Shown one piece after another: positions 1-9,287 of a stretch of DNA of 39,961 nucleotides. The translations under genes and the position numbers were made by a program. The stretch is from Bacillus chungangensis (GTDB lineage: Bacteria; Bacillota; Bacilli; Bacillales; Bacillaceae_C). Below the pieces are notes generated by a model. It saw nothing but the letters and a program-made list of their open reading frames with translations, searched no databases and was not told the origin of the DNA. The stretch's first letter is position 1. Every line of letters starts with the position of its first letter. Where the stretch lies: contig NZ_JAUSTT010000035.1 of assembly GCF_030812995.1 (NCBI RefSeq), positions 1-39,961 on the forward strand, written 5' to 3'.

Positions 1-94
1 AGGTGGGGGATAACTGCCAGTAAATGTCCGATTGGTTCAACTAACCATCAGTGGGGGATGAGAGAAAACCCCCACTGATGGAAGTTTCACTTTA
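1..94 (+). repeat. Repeat family copy A, truncated by window edge
   Basis: This is the 3' part of an imperfectly palindromic non-coding repeat found several times in the window. It begins inside one hairpin arm (AGGTGGGGG) and continues through an ACTGCCAGT motif. It ends with a strong hairpin, CCATCAGTGGGGG against CCCCCACTGATGG, followed by GAAGTTTCACTTTAT. Unlike the copies near 1283, 14947 and 23312 it lacks the central structured insert, so it represents the short form of the family. Ends of this type (subterminal palindromes, no obvious terminal inverted repeats) resemble IS200/IS605-derived elements, but the parent element is inferred, not seen. Confidence 0.75.
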
Positions 95-105
95 TTTCCT
101 TCTTA

Positions 106-153
106 CCCACTCCGTTTATCGCCGTTCACACTCGTTGAGGTGGGAGTCTTTTT
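106..153 (+). terminator. Weak hairpin with T-run upstream of yebE
   Basis: A six-pair stem (CCCACT with GGTGGG) closes a long loop and is followed by AGTCTTTTT. It could end transcription from a gene left of the window or be debris of the neighbouring repeat. The stem is short and the loop long, so this is weak. Confidence 0.25.
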
Positions 154-258
154 GCCAAATAAATATATCTATCAAAAAATAGAAATATTTAGTACACTTA
201 TTGCAATGGTTTTTGGCACAATCAGATTTTATTGAACAACAAGTAAGGAGAGATAGGC

Positions 259-801
259 ATGCTGCAAAACAGCGTTGTAATGGCAATCATTATTTTGGTT
301 ATTAATATTGTCTATGTGTCTTTTTTTACAACAAGAATGATTTTAACATTAAAAGGATATCGTTATGCTGCCGCCTTTGTTAGTATCGTTGAAGTCATGA
401 TTTATATTGTTGGTCTAGGGCTTGTGCTGGATAATCTTAACCAAATCCAAAATATTATTGCTTATGCAGTTGGATATGGGATCGGTGTCATTGTCGGCAT
501 GAAGATCGAAGAAAAGATGGCGCTTGGGTATATAACAGTGAATGTGATTACAAAAGAATATGACAAAGATTTGCCGAAGGCTTTGCGTTCTCGTGGATAT
601 GGGGTAACAAACTGGGCCACTCATGGTTTGGAAGGTGAAAGAATGGCACTACAAATTTTAACACCCCGGAAATATGAATTAAAGTTGTATCAAGTAATTA
701 AAGAGCTAGATCCGAAGGCATTTATTATCGCATATGAACCAAAAACAATACATGGAGGATTTTGGGTGAAAAGTGTAAAAAAGGGGAAATTAAGCCAATG
801 A
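259..801 (+). CDS. yebE: DUF2179/UPF0316 family membrane protein, YebE-like
   Basis: This 180-residue protein has three predicted membrane segments (about residues 5-25, 37-58 and 64-81). A soluble C-terminal DUF2179-type domain (about 90-175) carries the typical pattern of a regular strand, a GYGVT stretch and a hydrophobic end. The architecture matches the UPF0316 family, of which B. subtilis YebE is a member; the molecular role is unknown, though DUF2179 domains are thought to bind a small ligand. The ATG follows AAGGAGAG at good spacing. The stop overlaps the next start (ATGA), so it is translationally coupled to the NETI-motif gene. Its position directly before the purine operon matches B. 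subtilis. Confidence 0.88.
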   Translation: MLQNSVVMAIIILVINIVYVSFFTTRMILTLKGYRYAAAFVSIVEVMIYIVGLGLVLDNLNQIQNIIAYAVGYGIGVIVGMKIEEKMALGYITVNVITKEYDKDLPKALRSRGYGVTNWATHGLEGERMALQILTPRKYELKLYQVIKELDPKAFIIAYEPKTIHGGFWVKSVKKGKLSQ

Positions 802-992
802 CGAACAAAAAATTATTTGAAGTAAAAGAGAATGAAACGATATCAGAATGCTTGCAGCGGATGTCTGAAGCAGGCTATCGTCCGATTAAAAGAGTAGAAA
901 AACCAATATTTAAAGAATTAACAGCAGACAACAAGGCAAAATATGCTCCTTTTCGGCAAAAAATCATTTTTGAAGGGGTAAAAATAGACTAA
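798..992 (+). CDS. yebG: NETI motif-containing small protein, YebG-like
   Basis: A 64-residue basic protein beginning at an ATG that overlaps the yebE stop by 4 nt. An in-frame TTG at 762 has a nearby GGAGGA and could add 12 residues, but the family usually starts close to the later ATG. The N-terminal half holds the family motif around [12 protein letters not shown] (residues 10-21), followed by a basic [11 protein letters not shown] stretch. This is the short NETI-motif family conserved next to yebE and purE in Bacillus. Function is unknown. The PurR box of the next operon begins exactly at the stop codon. Confidence 0.82.
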   Translation: MTNKKLFEVKENETISECLQRMSEAGYRPIKRVEKPIFKELTADNKAKYAPFRQKIIFEGVKID

Positions 993-1035
993 ACACGAAC
1001 GATATCTTTTTATAAACATATGAATGTTCGATTTA
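991..1035 (+). promoter_or_regulatory. PurR operator: two inverted PurBoxes
   Basis: Box 1 is AAACACGAACGAT (991-1003). Box 2 lies on the opposite strand at 1023-1035 and reads TAAATCGAACATT. Both carry the central CGAAC of the Bacillus PurBox and are inverted about 20 bp apart, the arrangement bound by the PurR dimer, whose DNA binding is inhibited by PRPP. Placement just upstream of the promoter supports repression of the pur operon in excess adenine. Confidence 0.85.
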
Positions 1036-1040
1036 AAGCG

Positions 1041-1069
1041 TTGACTTCTTGCTTAATGATTGATAAGAT
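1041..1069 (+). promoter_or_regulatory. Sigma-A promoter of the pur operon
   Basis: TTGACT (1041-1046), a 17-bp spacer and TAAGAT (1064-1069) form a good vegetative promoter. It lies directly downstream of the PurBoxes and about 20 bp before the riboswitch, as in the B. subtilis pur operon. Confidence 0.85.
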
Positions 1070-1091
1070 AAAAGTGTAAAAAAACGAATAA

Positions 1092-1160
1092 CCCTCATAT
1101 ATAATGGGAATATGGCCCATAAGTCTCTACCCGGTTACCTTAAATAACTGGACTATGAGG
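1092..1160 (+). ncRNA. Purine riboswitch aptamer, guanine type
   Basis: The P1 stem CCTCATA pairs with TATGAGG. Two hairpins enclose the conserved core, including ATATGGC, AAGTCTCTACCCGG and the final GGACTATGAGG. The specificity position in GACUAUG is C, as in xpt, predicting guanine or hypoxanthine rather than adenine. It precedes a terminator, so ligand binding should stop transcription into purE. Confidence 0.95.
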
Positions 1161-1215
1161 AAAGTAGATAATGGTAGCATGTGTTCAATGTGCTTATTTT
1201 CTTATGCATGTCTAT

Positions 1216-1266
1216 CCTGGATGAACTGCTTTCTCTCATATTGGAGTCAGTTTATCTAGGTTTTTT
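1216..1266 (+). terminator. Riboswitch-controlled terminator
   Basis: CCTGGATGAACTG (from 1216) pairs with CAGTTTATCTAGG (1248-1260) and is followed by TTTTTTG. This is the expression platform of the upstream purine riboswitch. Termination here would keep the pur genes off when guanine is plentiful. Confidence 0.88.
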
Positions 1267-1282
1267 GTTTTTAACCGATTGT

Positions 1283-1623
1283 TTTATCCCACATCTAACT
1301 GGCAGTAAGACCCCCACCTCAAGAGTAAGAGGAATCGAAGAAGTCTAGGTGAGGGAAACTGAAAGTCAAATGTCCGAATGGTTAGGGCCTACAGGATAAG
1401 GAAAGCTTCTTGAATTAGCATCGCACGAAGAAAAAGTGCTCTCCTTTTTCGAGGACGTAGGTCACAAAGGCGTTGCAACAGGACAAGGAAAGCATCGGCA
1501 GCGATACATCGCACGAAGAAAAGCGGTTTCCTTTTCGAGGACACCTGCGATCTTAGCCTTTGTTCTACTTCTTGTCCAGTGGGCGATGAGAGAAAACCCC
1601 CACTGATGGAAGTTTCACTTTAT
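1283..1623 (+). repeat. Repeat family copy B, long form, in the pur leader
   Basis: A 341-bp copy running from TTTATCCCACATC to GTTTCACTTTAT. It lies in the transcribed leader between the riboswitch terminator and purE. The two outer hairpin regions match the other copies. The centre holds two related modules, each with ATCGCACGAAGAAAA, a short loop, CCTTTTCGAGGAC; copies C and D have one. Inverted segments such as ACAAAGGC and GCCTTTGT bracket the second module, so the whole insert can fold. There is no reading frame of note. About 70 bp separate its end from the purE start. Confidence 0.85.
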
Positions 1624-1695
1624 AATAGGCATGTTTAATGTAAACAACTAAGAGATGACACCTATTTAAAAATAAAGAGCTGGAGGCGCGCAAAA

Positions 1696-2184
1696 ATGAC
1701 AGCTGAAGTTGGCGTGATAATGGGAAGCACATCAGATTGGGAGACGATGAAGCATGCATGTGACATCTTAGATGAGCTTCATATTACATATGAAAAAAAA
1801 GTTGTATCTGCTCATCGAACACCTGATTTAATGTTCGAATATGCAGAAAAAGCTAGGACTCGCGGTTTAAAAGTGATCATTGCGGGAGCTGGAGGCGCTG
1901 CACATCTTCCAGGGATGATCGCAGCAAAAACAACGCTTCCAGTAGTTGGTGTTCCTGTTCAATCAAAAGCATTAAATGGCCTAGATTCTTTATTGTCGAT
2001 TGTGCAAATGCCAGGTGGAGTTCCAGTTGCAACGGTTGCAATTGGAAAAGCAGGCGCTGTCAATGCCGGTTTATTAGCAGCGCAAATTTTGTCAACCTTT
2101 AACCAAGCAGTTGCGAACCAATTGGAAAAACGAAGGAAAGCATTAGAGAAAATGGTGTTAGAAAGTAGTGATCAACTTGACTAA
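1696..2184 (+). CDS. purE: N5-carboxyaminoimidazole ribonucleotide mutase PurE
   Basis: Class I PurE (162 residues) converts N5-CAIR to CAIR in IMP synthesis. The phosphate and active-site segments are visible: GSTSDWE (10-16), SAHRTP (38-43) and [11 protein letters not shown] (64-74). It forms an octamer in the cytoplasm in known members. The ATG lies 9 nt after GGAGG. It is the first gene of the operon, and its 3' end overlaps the start of purK, which supplies its substrate. Confidence 0.97.
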   Translation: MTAEVGVIMGSTSDWETMKHACDILDELHITYEKKVVSAHRTPDLMFEYAEKARTRGLKVIIAGAGGAAHLPGMIAAKTTLPVVGVPVQSKALNGLDSLLSIVQMPGGVPVATVAIGKAGAVNAGLLAAQILSTFNQAVANQLEKRRKALEKMVLESSDQLD

Positions 2185-3334
2185 GTCGATTATTCTACCA
2201 GGAAAAACGATCGGGATTATCGGCGGCGGACAGTTAGGCAGAATGATGGCACTAGCAGCGAAGGAAGCTGGCTTTCGCATCGTCGTATTAGAGCCGGGCT
2301 TTCCTTCCCCTTGTGGACAAGTTGCAGATGAGCAGATTATTGCTTCCTATGACGATCGTGATGCGCTGTTGCAATTAGCTGAAAAAAGTGATGTGATCAC
2401 ATATGAATTTGAAAATATTGATTATGAAGCTTTGCAATGGTTGACAGAGAAAGCATATGTTCCGCAAGGAGCCGACATCATTAAAATCACACAAAATCGT
2501 ATTCTTGAAAAACAAGCGCTCGTGGAAGCTGGTGTGAAGGTTGCACCTTATGCAGTGATCGATAACATGGAATCATTACTTACTGGAGTGGAGGAAATTG
2601 GCTTTCCTTGTGTACTGAAAACATCAATAGGCGGATATGATGGAAAAGGCCAATTTGTGATAAGACGGCACGATGAAATAAATGCTGCTGGACAGCTGCT
2701 AGAGCATGGACCATGTGTATTAGAATCGTGGCTTCCTTTTGAAAAAGAAATATCGGTGATCGTGACGAGAAGCATTCGTGGAGATATGACGACTTTTCCT
2801 GTCGCAGAAAATATTCATGTCAATAATATTTTGCATGAAACGATTGCCCCAGCAAGAATAGTCACTCATGTACATAAAAAAGCAGTAGCATTGGCAAAGA
2901 AAATTGCCAGCCATCTTGAGCTTATCGGCACATTAGCTGTAGAAATGTTTTTAACGAGAGATGGAGAACTGTATGTAAATGAACTTGCGCCAAGACCGCA
3001 CAATTCTGGGCATTATACAATTGAAGCATGTGATATCTCTCAATTTGGCCAGCATGTACGTGCTGTTTGCAATTGGCCGTTGAAAGAACCGGAACTTTTG
3101 AAACCAGTCGTAATGGTAAATATTTTAGGCCAGCATGTTAAAGCAGTGATGAATGCAATTGCTGAAAAACCTACATGGTCGATTCACCTTTACGGAAAAG
3201 AAGAGGCGAAACAAAACCGTAAAATGGGCCACATTACCATATTGACTGATGATATAGATAAAACAGTAAACGAAATTGAAACAAGAAAAATTTGGATTTC
3301 AGCACTGGAAAATGGAGGCATTGTCAATGATTGA
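2168..3334 (+). CDS. purK: N5-carboxyaminoimidazole ribonucleotide synthase PurK
   Basis: ATP-grasp enzyme (388 residues) that carboxylates AIR with bicarbonate and ATP to give N5-CAIR for PurE. The Rossmann-like N-terminus has GIIGGGQLG (16-24); the ATP-grasp core has GGYDGKGQ (155-162) and [14 protein letters not shown] (271-284). The most likely start is GTG at 2168, inside the end of purE. Its ribosome binding site is weak, so translation is probably coupled to purE. The 3' end overlaps purB by 8 nt. Confidence 0.95.
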   Translation: MINLTKSIILPGKTIGIIGGGQLGRMMALAAKEAGFRIVVLEPGFPSPCGQVADEQIIASYDDRDALLQLAEKSDVITYEFENIDYEALQWLTEKAYVPQGADIIKITQNRILEKQALVEAGVKVAPYAVIDNMESLLTGVEEIGFPCVLKTSIGGYDGKGQFVIRRHDEINAAGQLLEHGPCVLESWLPFEKEISVIVTRSIRGDMTTFPVAENIHVNNILHETIAPARIVTHVHKKAVALAKKIASHLELIGTLAVEMFLTRDGELYVNELAPRPHNSGHYTIEACDISQFGQHVRAVCNWPLKEPELLKPVVMVNILGQHVKAVMNAIAEKPTWSIHLYGKEEAKQNRKMGHITILTDDIDKTVNEIETRKIWISALENGGIVND

Positions 3335-4622
3335 ACGTTATACTCGCCCAGAAATGGGAGCCATTTGGACAGAGGAAAATCGCTATCGTGCATGGCTGGA
3401 GGTAGAGATCTTAGCATGTGAGGCATGGGCTGAACTTGGTGAAATTCCTAAGGAAGACGTTCAAAAAATACGTGAAAAAGCAGCTTTTCAAGTAGATCGC
3501 ATTAAAGAAATTGAAGAAGAAACACGCCACGATGTGATTGCTTTTACAAGGGCGGTTTCAGAATCATTAGGAGAGGAGCGCAAATGGGTGCATTATGGCC
3601 TGACATCAACGGATGTAGTAGATACAGCTCTTTCTTACTTATTAAAGCAAGCAAATGCGATTCTGCTCGAAACATTGGAAAACTTTATTGCTGTTTTGCG
3701 CGATAAAGCAATCGAACATAAGCATACAGTGATGATGGGACGTACACATGGAGTACATGCGGAACCAACCACTTTTGGACTAAAAATGGCGTTATGGTAT
3801 GAAGAGATGAAACGCAATCTTGAACGTTTCAAACAGGCAGCAGCTGGAGTTGCATTCGGGAAAATGTCTGGTGCGGTTGGAACATTCGCAAATATTGATC
3901 CTTTCGTAGAGAAGTATGTATGTGAAAAGCTTGGCTTGCAGCCTGCTCCAATCTCTACGCAAACATTGCAGCGTGATCGGCATGCTCATTATGTAGGAAC
4001 ACTTGCATTAATTGCGACATCTATTGAAAAGTTTGCAGTTGAGATTCGCGGTCTGCAAAAAAGCGAGACCCGTGAAGTAGAAGAATTTTTTGCCAAAGGT
4101 CAAAAGGGTTCTTCCGCAATGCCGCATAAGCGCAATCCGATAGGCTCAGAAAATATGACAGGGATGGCCCGTGTCATTAGAGGTTACATGCACACAGCTT
4201 ATGAGAATGTTGCCTTATGGCATGAACGTGATATTTCACATTCTTCTGCCGAACGTATTATCCTTCCTGATGCGACGATTGCACTTCATTATATGCTGCA
4301 GCGGTTTGGAAATATTGTTAAAAATCTTACGGTTTTCCCTGAAAACATGAAACGAAATATGGATCGCACTTTTGGAATCATTTTTTCTCAGCGTGTTCTA
4401 TTAGCTTTAATTGATAAAGGAATGTCTCGAGAGCAAGCGTATGATATTGTGCAGCCAACAGCAATGGAAGCCTGGGAGAAACAAGTGCAATTCAAAACCT
4501 TAATAGAAGCGAATGAAGTTGTAAAGGAAAAACTCACCCAAGAAGAAATAGCTGATTGTTTTGACTATCGCTACCATTTAAAACAGGTAGATACGATATT
4601 TTCACGTGTTGGATTGCAATAA
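3327..4622 (+). CDS. purB: Adenylosuccinate lyase PurB
   Basis: Member of the fumarase/aspartase superfamily, 431 residues. It removes fumarate from SAICAR in the IMP pathway and from adenylosuccinate in AMP synthesis. The superfamily signature [11 protein letters not shown] sits at 261-271, and [10 protein letters not shown] (138-147) carries an active-site His. The ATG at 3327 is chosen over upstream in-frame codons because the protein starts with MIERYTRP as in Bacillus homologues and follows AATGGAGG. Its usual partner purC, which makes SAICAR, does not follow it here. Confidence 0.97.
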   Translation: MIERYTRPEMGAIWTEENRYRAWLEVEILACEAWAELGEIPKEDVQKIREKAAFQVDRIKEIEEETRHDVIAFTRAVSESLGEERKWVHYGLTSTDVVDTALSYLLKQANAILLETLENFIAVLRDKAIEHKHTVMMGRTHGVHAEPTTFGLKMALWYEEMKRNLERFKQAAAGVAFGKMSGAVGTFANIDPFVEKYVCEKLGLQPAPISTQTLQRDRHAHYVGTLALIATSIEKFAVEIRGLQKSETREVEEFFAKGQKGSSAMPHKRNPIGSENMTGMARVIRGYMHTAYENVALWHERDISHSSAERIILPDATIALHYMLQRFGNIVKNLTVFPENMKRNMDRTFGIIFSQRVLLALIDKGMSREQAYDIVQPTAMEAWEKQVQFKTLIEANEVVKEKLTQEEIADCFDYRYHLKQVDTIFSRVGLQ

Positions 4623-4703
4623 CGAAAGATACGATACTTGCAAAGAAGAAACAAGCGCAACATCACTAAAAAACCTAAATAATAGGAGAGAGGGAGACAC
4701 ATT
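4623..4703 (+). other. purB-purS junction where purC is expected
   Basis: In B. subtilis and most Bacillaceae purC (SAICAR synthase, about 240 residues) lies between purB and purS. Here only 81 bp separate them. The stretch shows no recognisable purC remnant and ends in the purS ribosome binding site (GGAGAGAGGGAG). The gene therefore appears cleanly lost or relocated. Confidence 0.85.
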
Positions 4704-4958
4704 ATGTTAAAAGTGAAAGTTTATGTAACATTAAGAGAAAGTGTGATTGATCCTCAAGGAACAGCTGTAAAGCAGTCATTGCACAGCATGTCCTATCACA
4801 ATGTCGAAACAGTCAGAGTCGGCAAATATATTGAATTAGAGCTGCAAAAAACAGAAAAGCCGATTGATGAAGCGATTAAAGAAATGTGTGAGCGTTTGTT
4901 AGTCAATACAGTAATTGAAGATTATCGTTATGAGGTTGAGGAGTGTGAGGCACAATGA
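4704..4958 (+). CDS. purS: FGAM synthase subunit PurS
   Basis: Small subunit (84 residues) of the three-part formylglycinamide ribonucleotide amidotransferase. It bridges PurL and PurQ and is needed for ammonia transfer in the B. subtilis complex. Length and pattern (beta-rich start [19 protein letters not shown] centre, [13 protein letters not shown] end) fit the family. Its stop overlaps the purQ start by 4 nt. Here its bridging role is of special interest because PurQ seems to lack its nucleophile. Confidence 0.95.
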   Translation: MLKVKVYVTLRESVIDPQGTAVKQSLHSMSYHNVETVRVGKYIELELQKTEKPIDEAIKEMCERLLVNTVIEDYRYEVEECEAQ

Positions 4959-5641
4959 AGTTTGCTGTCATCTCCTTTCCTGGCTCAAGCGGTGCAGAGG
5001 ATATATACAATGCAATAAAAGATATACTCGGTGAAGAGGCGGATCTCGTCTCTCATCGTATCGATCAACTGGAGCAATATGATGCGATCGTATTGCCAGG
5101 GGGACTTTCCTATGGGAATTACTTGCGGCCGGGAGCGATTGCAGGACAAACACCTGTCATGAAAGCAGTGGCAGCTGCTGCTGAAAAAGGCAAACTGATT
5201 CTAGGGGTAGCAAATGGCTTTCAAATATTGTTAGAAGCAGGATTGCTCCCAGGAGCGATGAAACGAAATGATCATTTACAATTTATCTGTCAGTCTATTC
5301 AAATAAAAGTAGAAAACGAGCAGACACCATTCACATCTTTAAATGAAAAAGATGAAAAGATTCGGCTGCCAATTGCTCATAGTGAAGGAAACTACTATTG
5401 TGATAAAGAAACGTTGCAGGCATTAAAGAAACACAACCAAATTATTTTTACCTATGTGGATGAGAATCCAAACGGAAGCATCGAACATATCGCTGGTATT
5501 ATGAATCAAAAAGGGAATGTACTTGGGATGATGCCGCATCCAGAAAGAGCAGTAGAATTGCTGCTTGGAAGCACAGATGGTCTGAAGCTATTTCAGTCGA
5601 TTGTAAAACATTGGAAGGAAGCAGGTGCCATTCATGCTTGA
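4955..5641 (+). CDS. purQ: FGAM synthase glutaminase subunit PurQ, nucleophile Cys replaced
   Basis: Class I glutamine amidotransferase subunit (228 residues, normal length) that should release ammonia from glutamine for PurL. The fold is clear: LPGGLSYG (48-54), [10 protein letters not shown] at the nucleophile elbow (83-92), and GMMPHPERA near the end with the usual His and Glu. The elbow normally reads GVCNGFQIL; residue 86 is Ala (codon GCA at 5210-5212). Neighbouring conserved sites also differ: PGSSGAED where B. subtilis has PGSNCDID, and [11 protein letters not shown] where it has GDYLRCGAIAR. The protein is probably not a working glutaminase, though it may still serve structurally. 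It overlaps purS and purL. Confidence 0.93.
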   Translation: MKFAVISFPGSSGAEDIYNAIKDILGEEADLVSHRIDQLEQYDAIVLPGGLSYGNYLRPGAIAGQTPVMKAVAAAAEKGKLILGVANGFQILLEAGLLPGAMKRNDHLQFICQSIQIKVENEQTPFTSLNEKDEKIRLPIAHSEGNYYCDKETLQALKKHNQIIFTYVDENPNGSIEHIAGIMNQKGNVLGMMPHPERAVELLLGSTDGLKLFQSIVKHWKEAGAIHA

Positions 5642-7844
5642 GCCAAATGAAACGCAAATAAAAGAAGAAAAGCTGTATCGACAAATGGGTGTAACGGATG
5701 AAGAATTTCAAATGGTAGAAAAAATATTAGGAAGATTGCCAAACTATACTGAAATCGGACTTTTCTCCGTTATGTGGTCAGAGCATTGCAGCTATAAGAA
5801 TTCTAAGCCTGTTTTACGAAAATTTCCTGTTACGGGCGAAAGAGTGCTGCAAGGACCAGGAGAAGGTGCTGGTATTGTAGATATCGGGGATAATCAAGCA
5901 GTTGTCTTTAAGATTGAAAGCCATAATCACCCGTCTGCGATTGAACCTTATCAAGGTGCTGCAACTGGAGTCGGCGGCATCCTTCGTGATGTTTTCTCAA
6001 TGGGAGCAAGACCAATTGCAATGTTAAATTCGCTTCGTTTTGGTGAATTGGATTCTCCTCGCGTCAAATACTTACTAAAAGAAGTGATTGCTGGCATTGC
6101 CGGTTACGGCAATAGTATTGGCGTACCAACTGTCGGCGGTGAAATTCAATTTGATCGTTCTTATGATGGCAATCCGCTTGTCAATGCAATGTGTGTCGGT
6201 TTGATTAATCATGAAGATATTCAAAAGGGGCAAGCAAAGGGGATTGGCAATACTGTCATGTACGTTGGTGCGAAAACAGGCCGCGATGGCATTCATGGAG
6301 CGACTTTTGCATCCGAGGAATTAACGGAGGATGGAGATGAGGAACGTCCAGCGGTTCAAGCAGGCGATCCATTTTTGGAGAAAGTCTTAATGGAAGCATG
6401 CCTGGAGCTTGTCCATTCTGATGCACTTATCGGGATTCAAGATATGGGAGCGGCTGGTTTAACGAGCTCATCAGCGGAGATGGCTAGTAAAGCGGGTTCT
6501 GGCATCGAAATGAATTTAGATTTAGTTCCTCAGCGTGAAGCAGGGATGACAGCATATGAAATGATGCTTTCTGAGTCTCAAGAACGGATGCTTATTGTCA
6601 TCAAAAAGGGCCGAGAACAAGAAATGATTGATTTATTTGCTAAATATGACCTGGAAGCGGTAGTGGTTGGAAAAGTAACAGATGATAAAATGCTGCGCTT
6701 GCTCCATCATGGAAACATTGTAGCAGAAGTACCTGTAGATGCTTTAGCAGAAGATGCACCAGTTTACAATAAACCGACAGCAGAACCTGCTTATTATCGG
6801 GAGTTCCAAGCAATGAAAGAGGAAATCCCAGCGGTTGAAAATTATTACGAGACGCTTCTTGAGCTTTTGCAGCAGCCAACGATCGCCAGTAAAGAATGGG
6901 CTTATCGCCAATACGACTATACAGCGGGCACAAATACAGTAGTTGCTCCTGGCTCCGATGCGGGTGTCATACGTATTCGCGGTACAAGAAAAGCAATTGC
7001 GATGACGACAGACTGTAACGCTCGTTATTTATATTTAGATCCTGAAATTGGCGGGAAAATCGCGGTTGCAGAAGCAGCACGAAACGTCGTTTGCTCAGGT
7101 GCTGAACCGCTTGCAATCACAGATGGTTTGAACTTCGGAAGTCCTGAAAATCCAGAGATTTTTTGGCAAATTTCAAAAGCTGCTGATGGGATTAGTGAAG
7201 CATGCATCAGCTTAAATAGTCCCGTCATTGGGGGAAATGTTTCTCTTTACAATGAAGCAAATGGCACTGCTATTTATCCGACGCCAATTATTGGCATGGT
7301 TGGGTTAATCAAAGATGTTGATCATATTACGACGCAGTCCTTTAAAGAGGCAGGAGATATCATTTATTTAGTTGGAGAAACGAAACCTGCATTTGGCGGC
7401 AGTGAACTGCAAAAAATGATCAATGGCAAGATTTTTGGAAAAGCTCCTGCGATTGATTTAGACGTAGAAGCAAAGCGGCAAAAAGCAATTTTAACAGCAA
7501 TTCAAAAAGGATTAGTTGCTTCAGCCCATGATGTTTCTGAGGGCGGTGTCGGGGTTGCTCTAGCAGAGTCCTTATTTGGAACTGGTCTCGGAGCTGCAGT
7601 GACATTAGCAGGCAATCCAGTTGTCGCTTTATTCAGCGAATCGCAATCACGTTTCATTCTATCGGTTAAAAAAGCGAATCAAGCTACATTTGAAGCACTT
7701 GTTGAAGATGCTGTAGCAATTGGAGAAGTAGTAAACGATACAAGTTTAACAATCAATGATGAAAAGGGAGACACCCTTCTGCAATCGAATATAAAAGAAT
7801 TGGAAGCCGCTTGGAAAGGAGCTATTCCATGCTTGCTGAAGTAA
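5625..7844 (+). CDS. purL: FGAM synthase large subunit PurL
   Basis: Catalytic subunit (739 residues) that makes FGAM from FGAR, ATP and ammonia. Conserved segments are present: [14 protein letters not shown] near the start, [10 protein letters not shown] with the ATP-binding region, and paired AIRS-like N- and C-terminal domains. Two starts are possible: GTG at 5625, well spaced from GGAAGG, or ATG at 5634, which matches the usual LEP start region more closely. It overlaps purQ by 17 nt. Small-type PurL can use free ammonia in known systems, which matters if PurQ is inactive. Confidence 0.96.
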   Translation: MPFMLEPNETQIKEEKLYRQMGVTDEEFQMVEKILGRLPNYTEIGLFSVMWSEHCSYKNSKPVLRKFPVTGERVLQGPGEGAGIVDIGDNQAVVFKIESHNHPSAIEPYQGAATGVGGILRDVFSMGARPIAMLNSLRFGELDSPRVKYLLKEVIAGIAGYGNSIGVPTVGGEIQFDRSYDGNPLVNAMCVGLINHEDIQKGQAKGIGNTVMYVGAKTGRDGIHGATFASEELTEDGDEERPAVQAGDPFLEKVLMEACLELVHSDALIGIQDMGAAGLTSSSAEMASKAGSGIEMNLDLVPQREAGMTAYEMMLSESQERMLIVIKKGREQEMIDLFAKYDLEAVVVGKVTDDKMLRLLHHGNIVAEVPVDALAEDAPVYNKPTAEPAYYREFQAMKEEIPAVENYYETLLELLQQPTIASKEWAYRQYDYTAGTNTVVAPGSDAGVIRIRGTRKAIAMTTDCNARYLYLDPEIGGKIAVAEAARNVVCSGAEPLAITDGLNFGSPENPEIFWQISKAADGISEACISLNSPVIGGNVSLYNEANGTAIYPTPIIGMVGLIKDVDHITTQSFKEAGDIIYLVGETKPAFGGSELQKMINGKIFGKAPAIDLDVEAKRQKAILTAIQKGLVASAHDVSEGGVGVALAESLFGTGLGAAVTLAGNPVVALFSESQSRFILSVKKANQATFEALVEDAVAIGEVVNDTSLTINDEKGDTLLQSNIKELEAAWKGAIPCLLK

Positions 7845-9253
7845 GGGGCTTACATGAAGAGTGTGGAGTATTTGCAATCTGGGGGCATCATGATGCAGCG
7901 CAAATTACGTATTACGGTCTTCACAGCTTGCAGCATCGCGGCCAAGAAGGCGCAGGCATCGTTGTAACGGATGGAAAGCATCTGCATGGCGTGAAAGAAG
8001 CAGGCCTTGTGACAGAAATCTTTAATGAAGAAAAAATGGGAGAGTTAAGAGGTTATGCTGCAATTGGGCATGTTCGCTACTCAGCTGCAGGAGGGCGCGG
8101 TCCTGAAAATATTCAGCCGCTCCTTTTCCATTCGCAAAGCGGTAGTATGGCTCTTGCCCATAACGGCAATCTCATTAATGCCAATGCGTTAAAACATCAG
8201 CTCGAAATGCAGGGAAGCATCTTTCAATCGAACTCTGATTTAGAAGTGCTTGCTCATTTAATTAAACGAAGCGGCTATATCGACATGAAAGAAAAGTTGA
8301 TCAATGCCTTAACAATGGTGAAGGGCGCCTATGCTTTTGTCTTAATGACAGAAACGGAACTGATGGTGGCGCTTGATCCAAATGGTTTAAGGCCGCTTTC
8401 AATCGGCCGGGTTGGCGAAGCTTACTGTGTTGCTTCCGAAACATGTGCATTTGATATTATTGGCGCCGATTTTGTCCGCGATGTTGAGCCTGGAGAATTA
8501 TTGATCATTAATGATGACGGACTGCATGCAGAAAAATTCTCTCTCACTGCAACAAGTGCCATGTGTACGATGGAATATGTTTATTTTTCCCGCCCTGATA
8601 GTAATATTAGCGGGATCAACATTCATACTGCACGAAAAAATCTCGGCAAGCAGCTTGCAAAAGAAGCAAAAATTGAGGCAGATGTCGTGACAGGCGTTCC
8701 TGATTCTAGCATTTCAGCTGCAATCGGCTATGCCGAAGAAGCGGGCATTCCTTATGAAATAGGATTGATTAAAAATCGCTACGTCGGCCGTACGTTTATT
8801 AAGCCATCGCAAGCGCTTCGCGAGCAAGGTGTCAAAATGAAGCTGGCCCCTGTACGGCGTGTTGTCGAAGGAAAGCGTGTCATTATGGTAGATGATTCGA
8901 TCGTACGAGGAACAACGAGTAAGAGGATTGTGAACATGCTAAAAGAAGCCGGGGCAGTTGAAGTCCATGTCGTGATCAGCTCTCCCCCGATGAAAAATCC
9001 ATGTTTTTATGGCATTGATACTTCTACTCATGAAGAATTAATGGCCTCTAAACATAGTGTTGAAGAAATGAGAGAGATGATCGGTGCGGACACATTAACA
9101 TTTCTTAGTGTAGAAGGAACAGTAAAAGCGATCGGTAGAGAAGACGACGGAGAATATTGTGGACAATGTATGGCTTGCTTTACAGGCAAATATCCAACTG
9201 AAATTTATCCTGATACGCTGCTTCCTTATGAAAAAGAATATATAAAATATTAA
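7829..9253 (+). CDS. purF: Amidophosphoribosyltransferase PurF
   Basis: Catalyses the committed step, PRPP plus glutamine to phosphoribosylamine. The ATG at 7829 gives 474 residues with an 11-residue propeptide before Cys12 (HEECGVF), the N-terminal nucleophile exposed by processing in B. subtilis. The PRPP motif [14 protein letters not shown] is intact. Cys residues in AMCTMEY, NPCFYG and CGQCMACF match the four ligands of the known 4Fe-4S cluster. The ribosome binding site AAAGGAG lies inside the purL end; the genes overlap by 16 nt. Unlike PurQ, this glutaminase site is intact. Confidence 0.97.
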   Translation: MLAEVRGLHEECGVFAIWGHHDAAQITYYGLHSLQHRGQEGAGIVVTDGKHLHGVKEAGLVTEIFNEEKMGELRGYAAIGHVRYSAAGGRGPENIQPLLFHSQSGSMALAHNGNLINANALKHQLEMQGSIFQSNSDLEVLAHLIKRSGYIDMKEKLINALTMVKGAYAFVLMTETELMVALDPNGLRPLSIGRVGEAYCVASETCAFDIIGADFVRDVEPGELLIINDDGLHAEKFSLTATSAMCTMEYVYFSRPDSNISGINIHTARKNLGKQLAKEAKIEADVVTGVPDSSISAAIGYAEEAGIPYEIGLIKNRYVGRTFIKPSQALREQGVKMKLAPVRRVVEGKRVIMVDDSIVRGTTSKRIVNMLKEAGAVEVHVVISSPPMKNPCFYGIDTSTHEELMASKHSVEEMREMIGADTLTFLSVEGTVKAIGREDDGEYCGQCMACFTGKYPTEIYPDTLLPYEKEYIKY

Positions 9254-9287
9254 AAATGAACGTTGGAAGATGAGGGAGGAAATGATA

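Noticed and set aside
1565-1759. Minus-strand open frame across the purE start
   Set aside because: Lies opposite repeat copy B and purE; no ribosome binding site and no family pattern.
6640-6933. Minus-strand open frame of 97 codons inside purL
   Set aside because: Antisense shadow of a well-conserved gene; composition is that of a complement frame.
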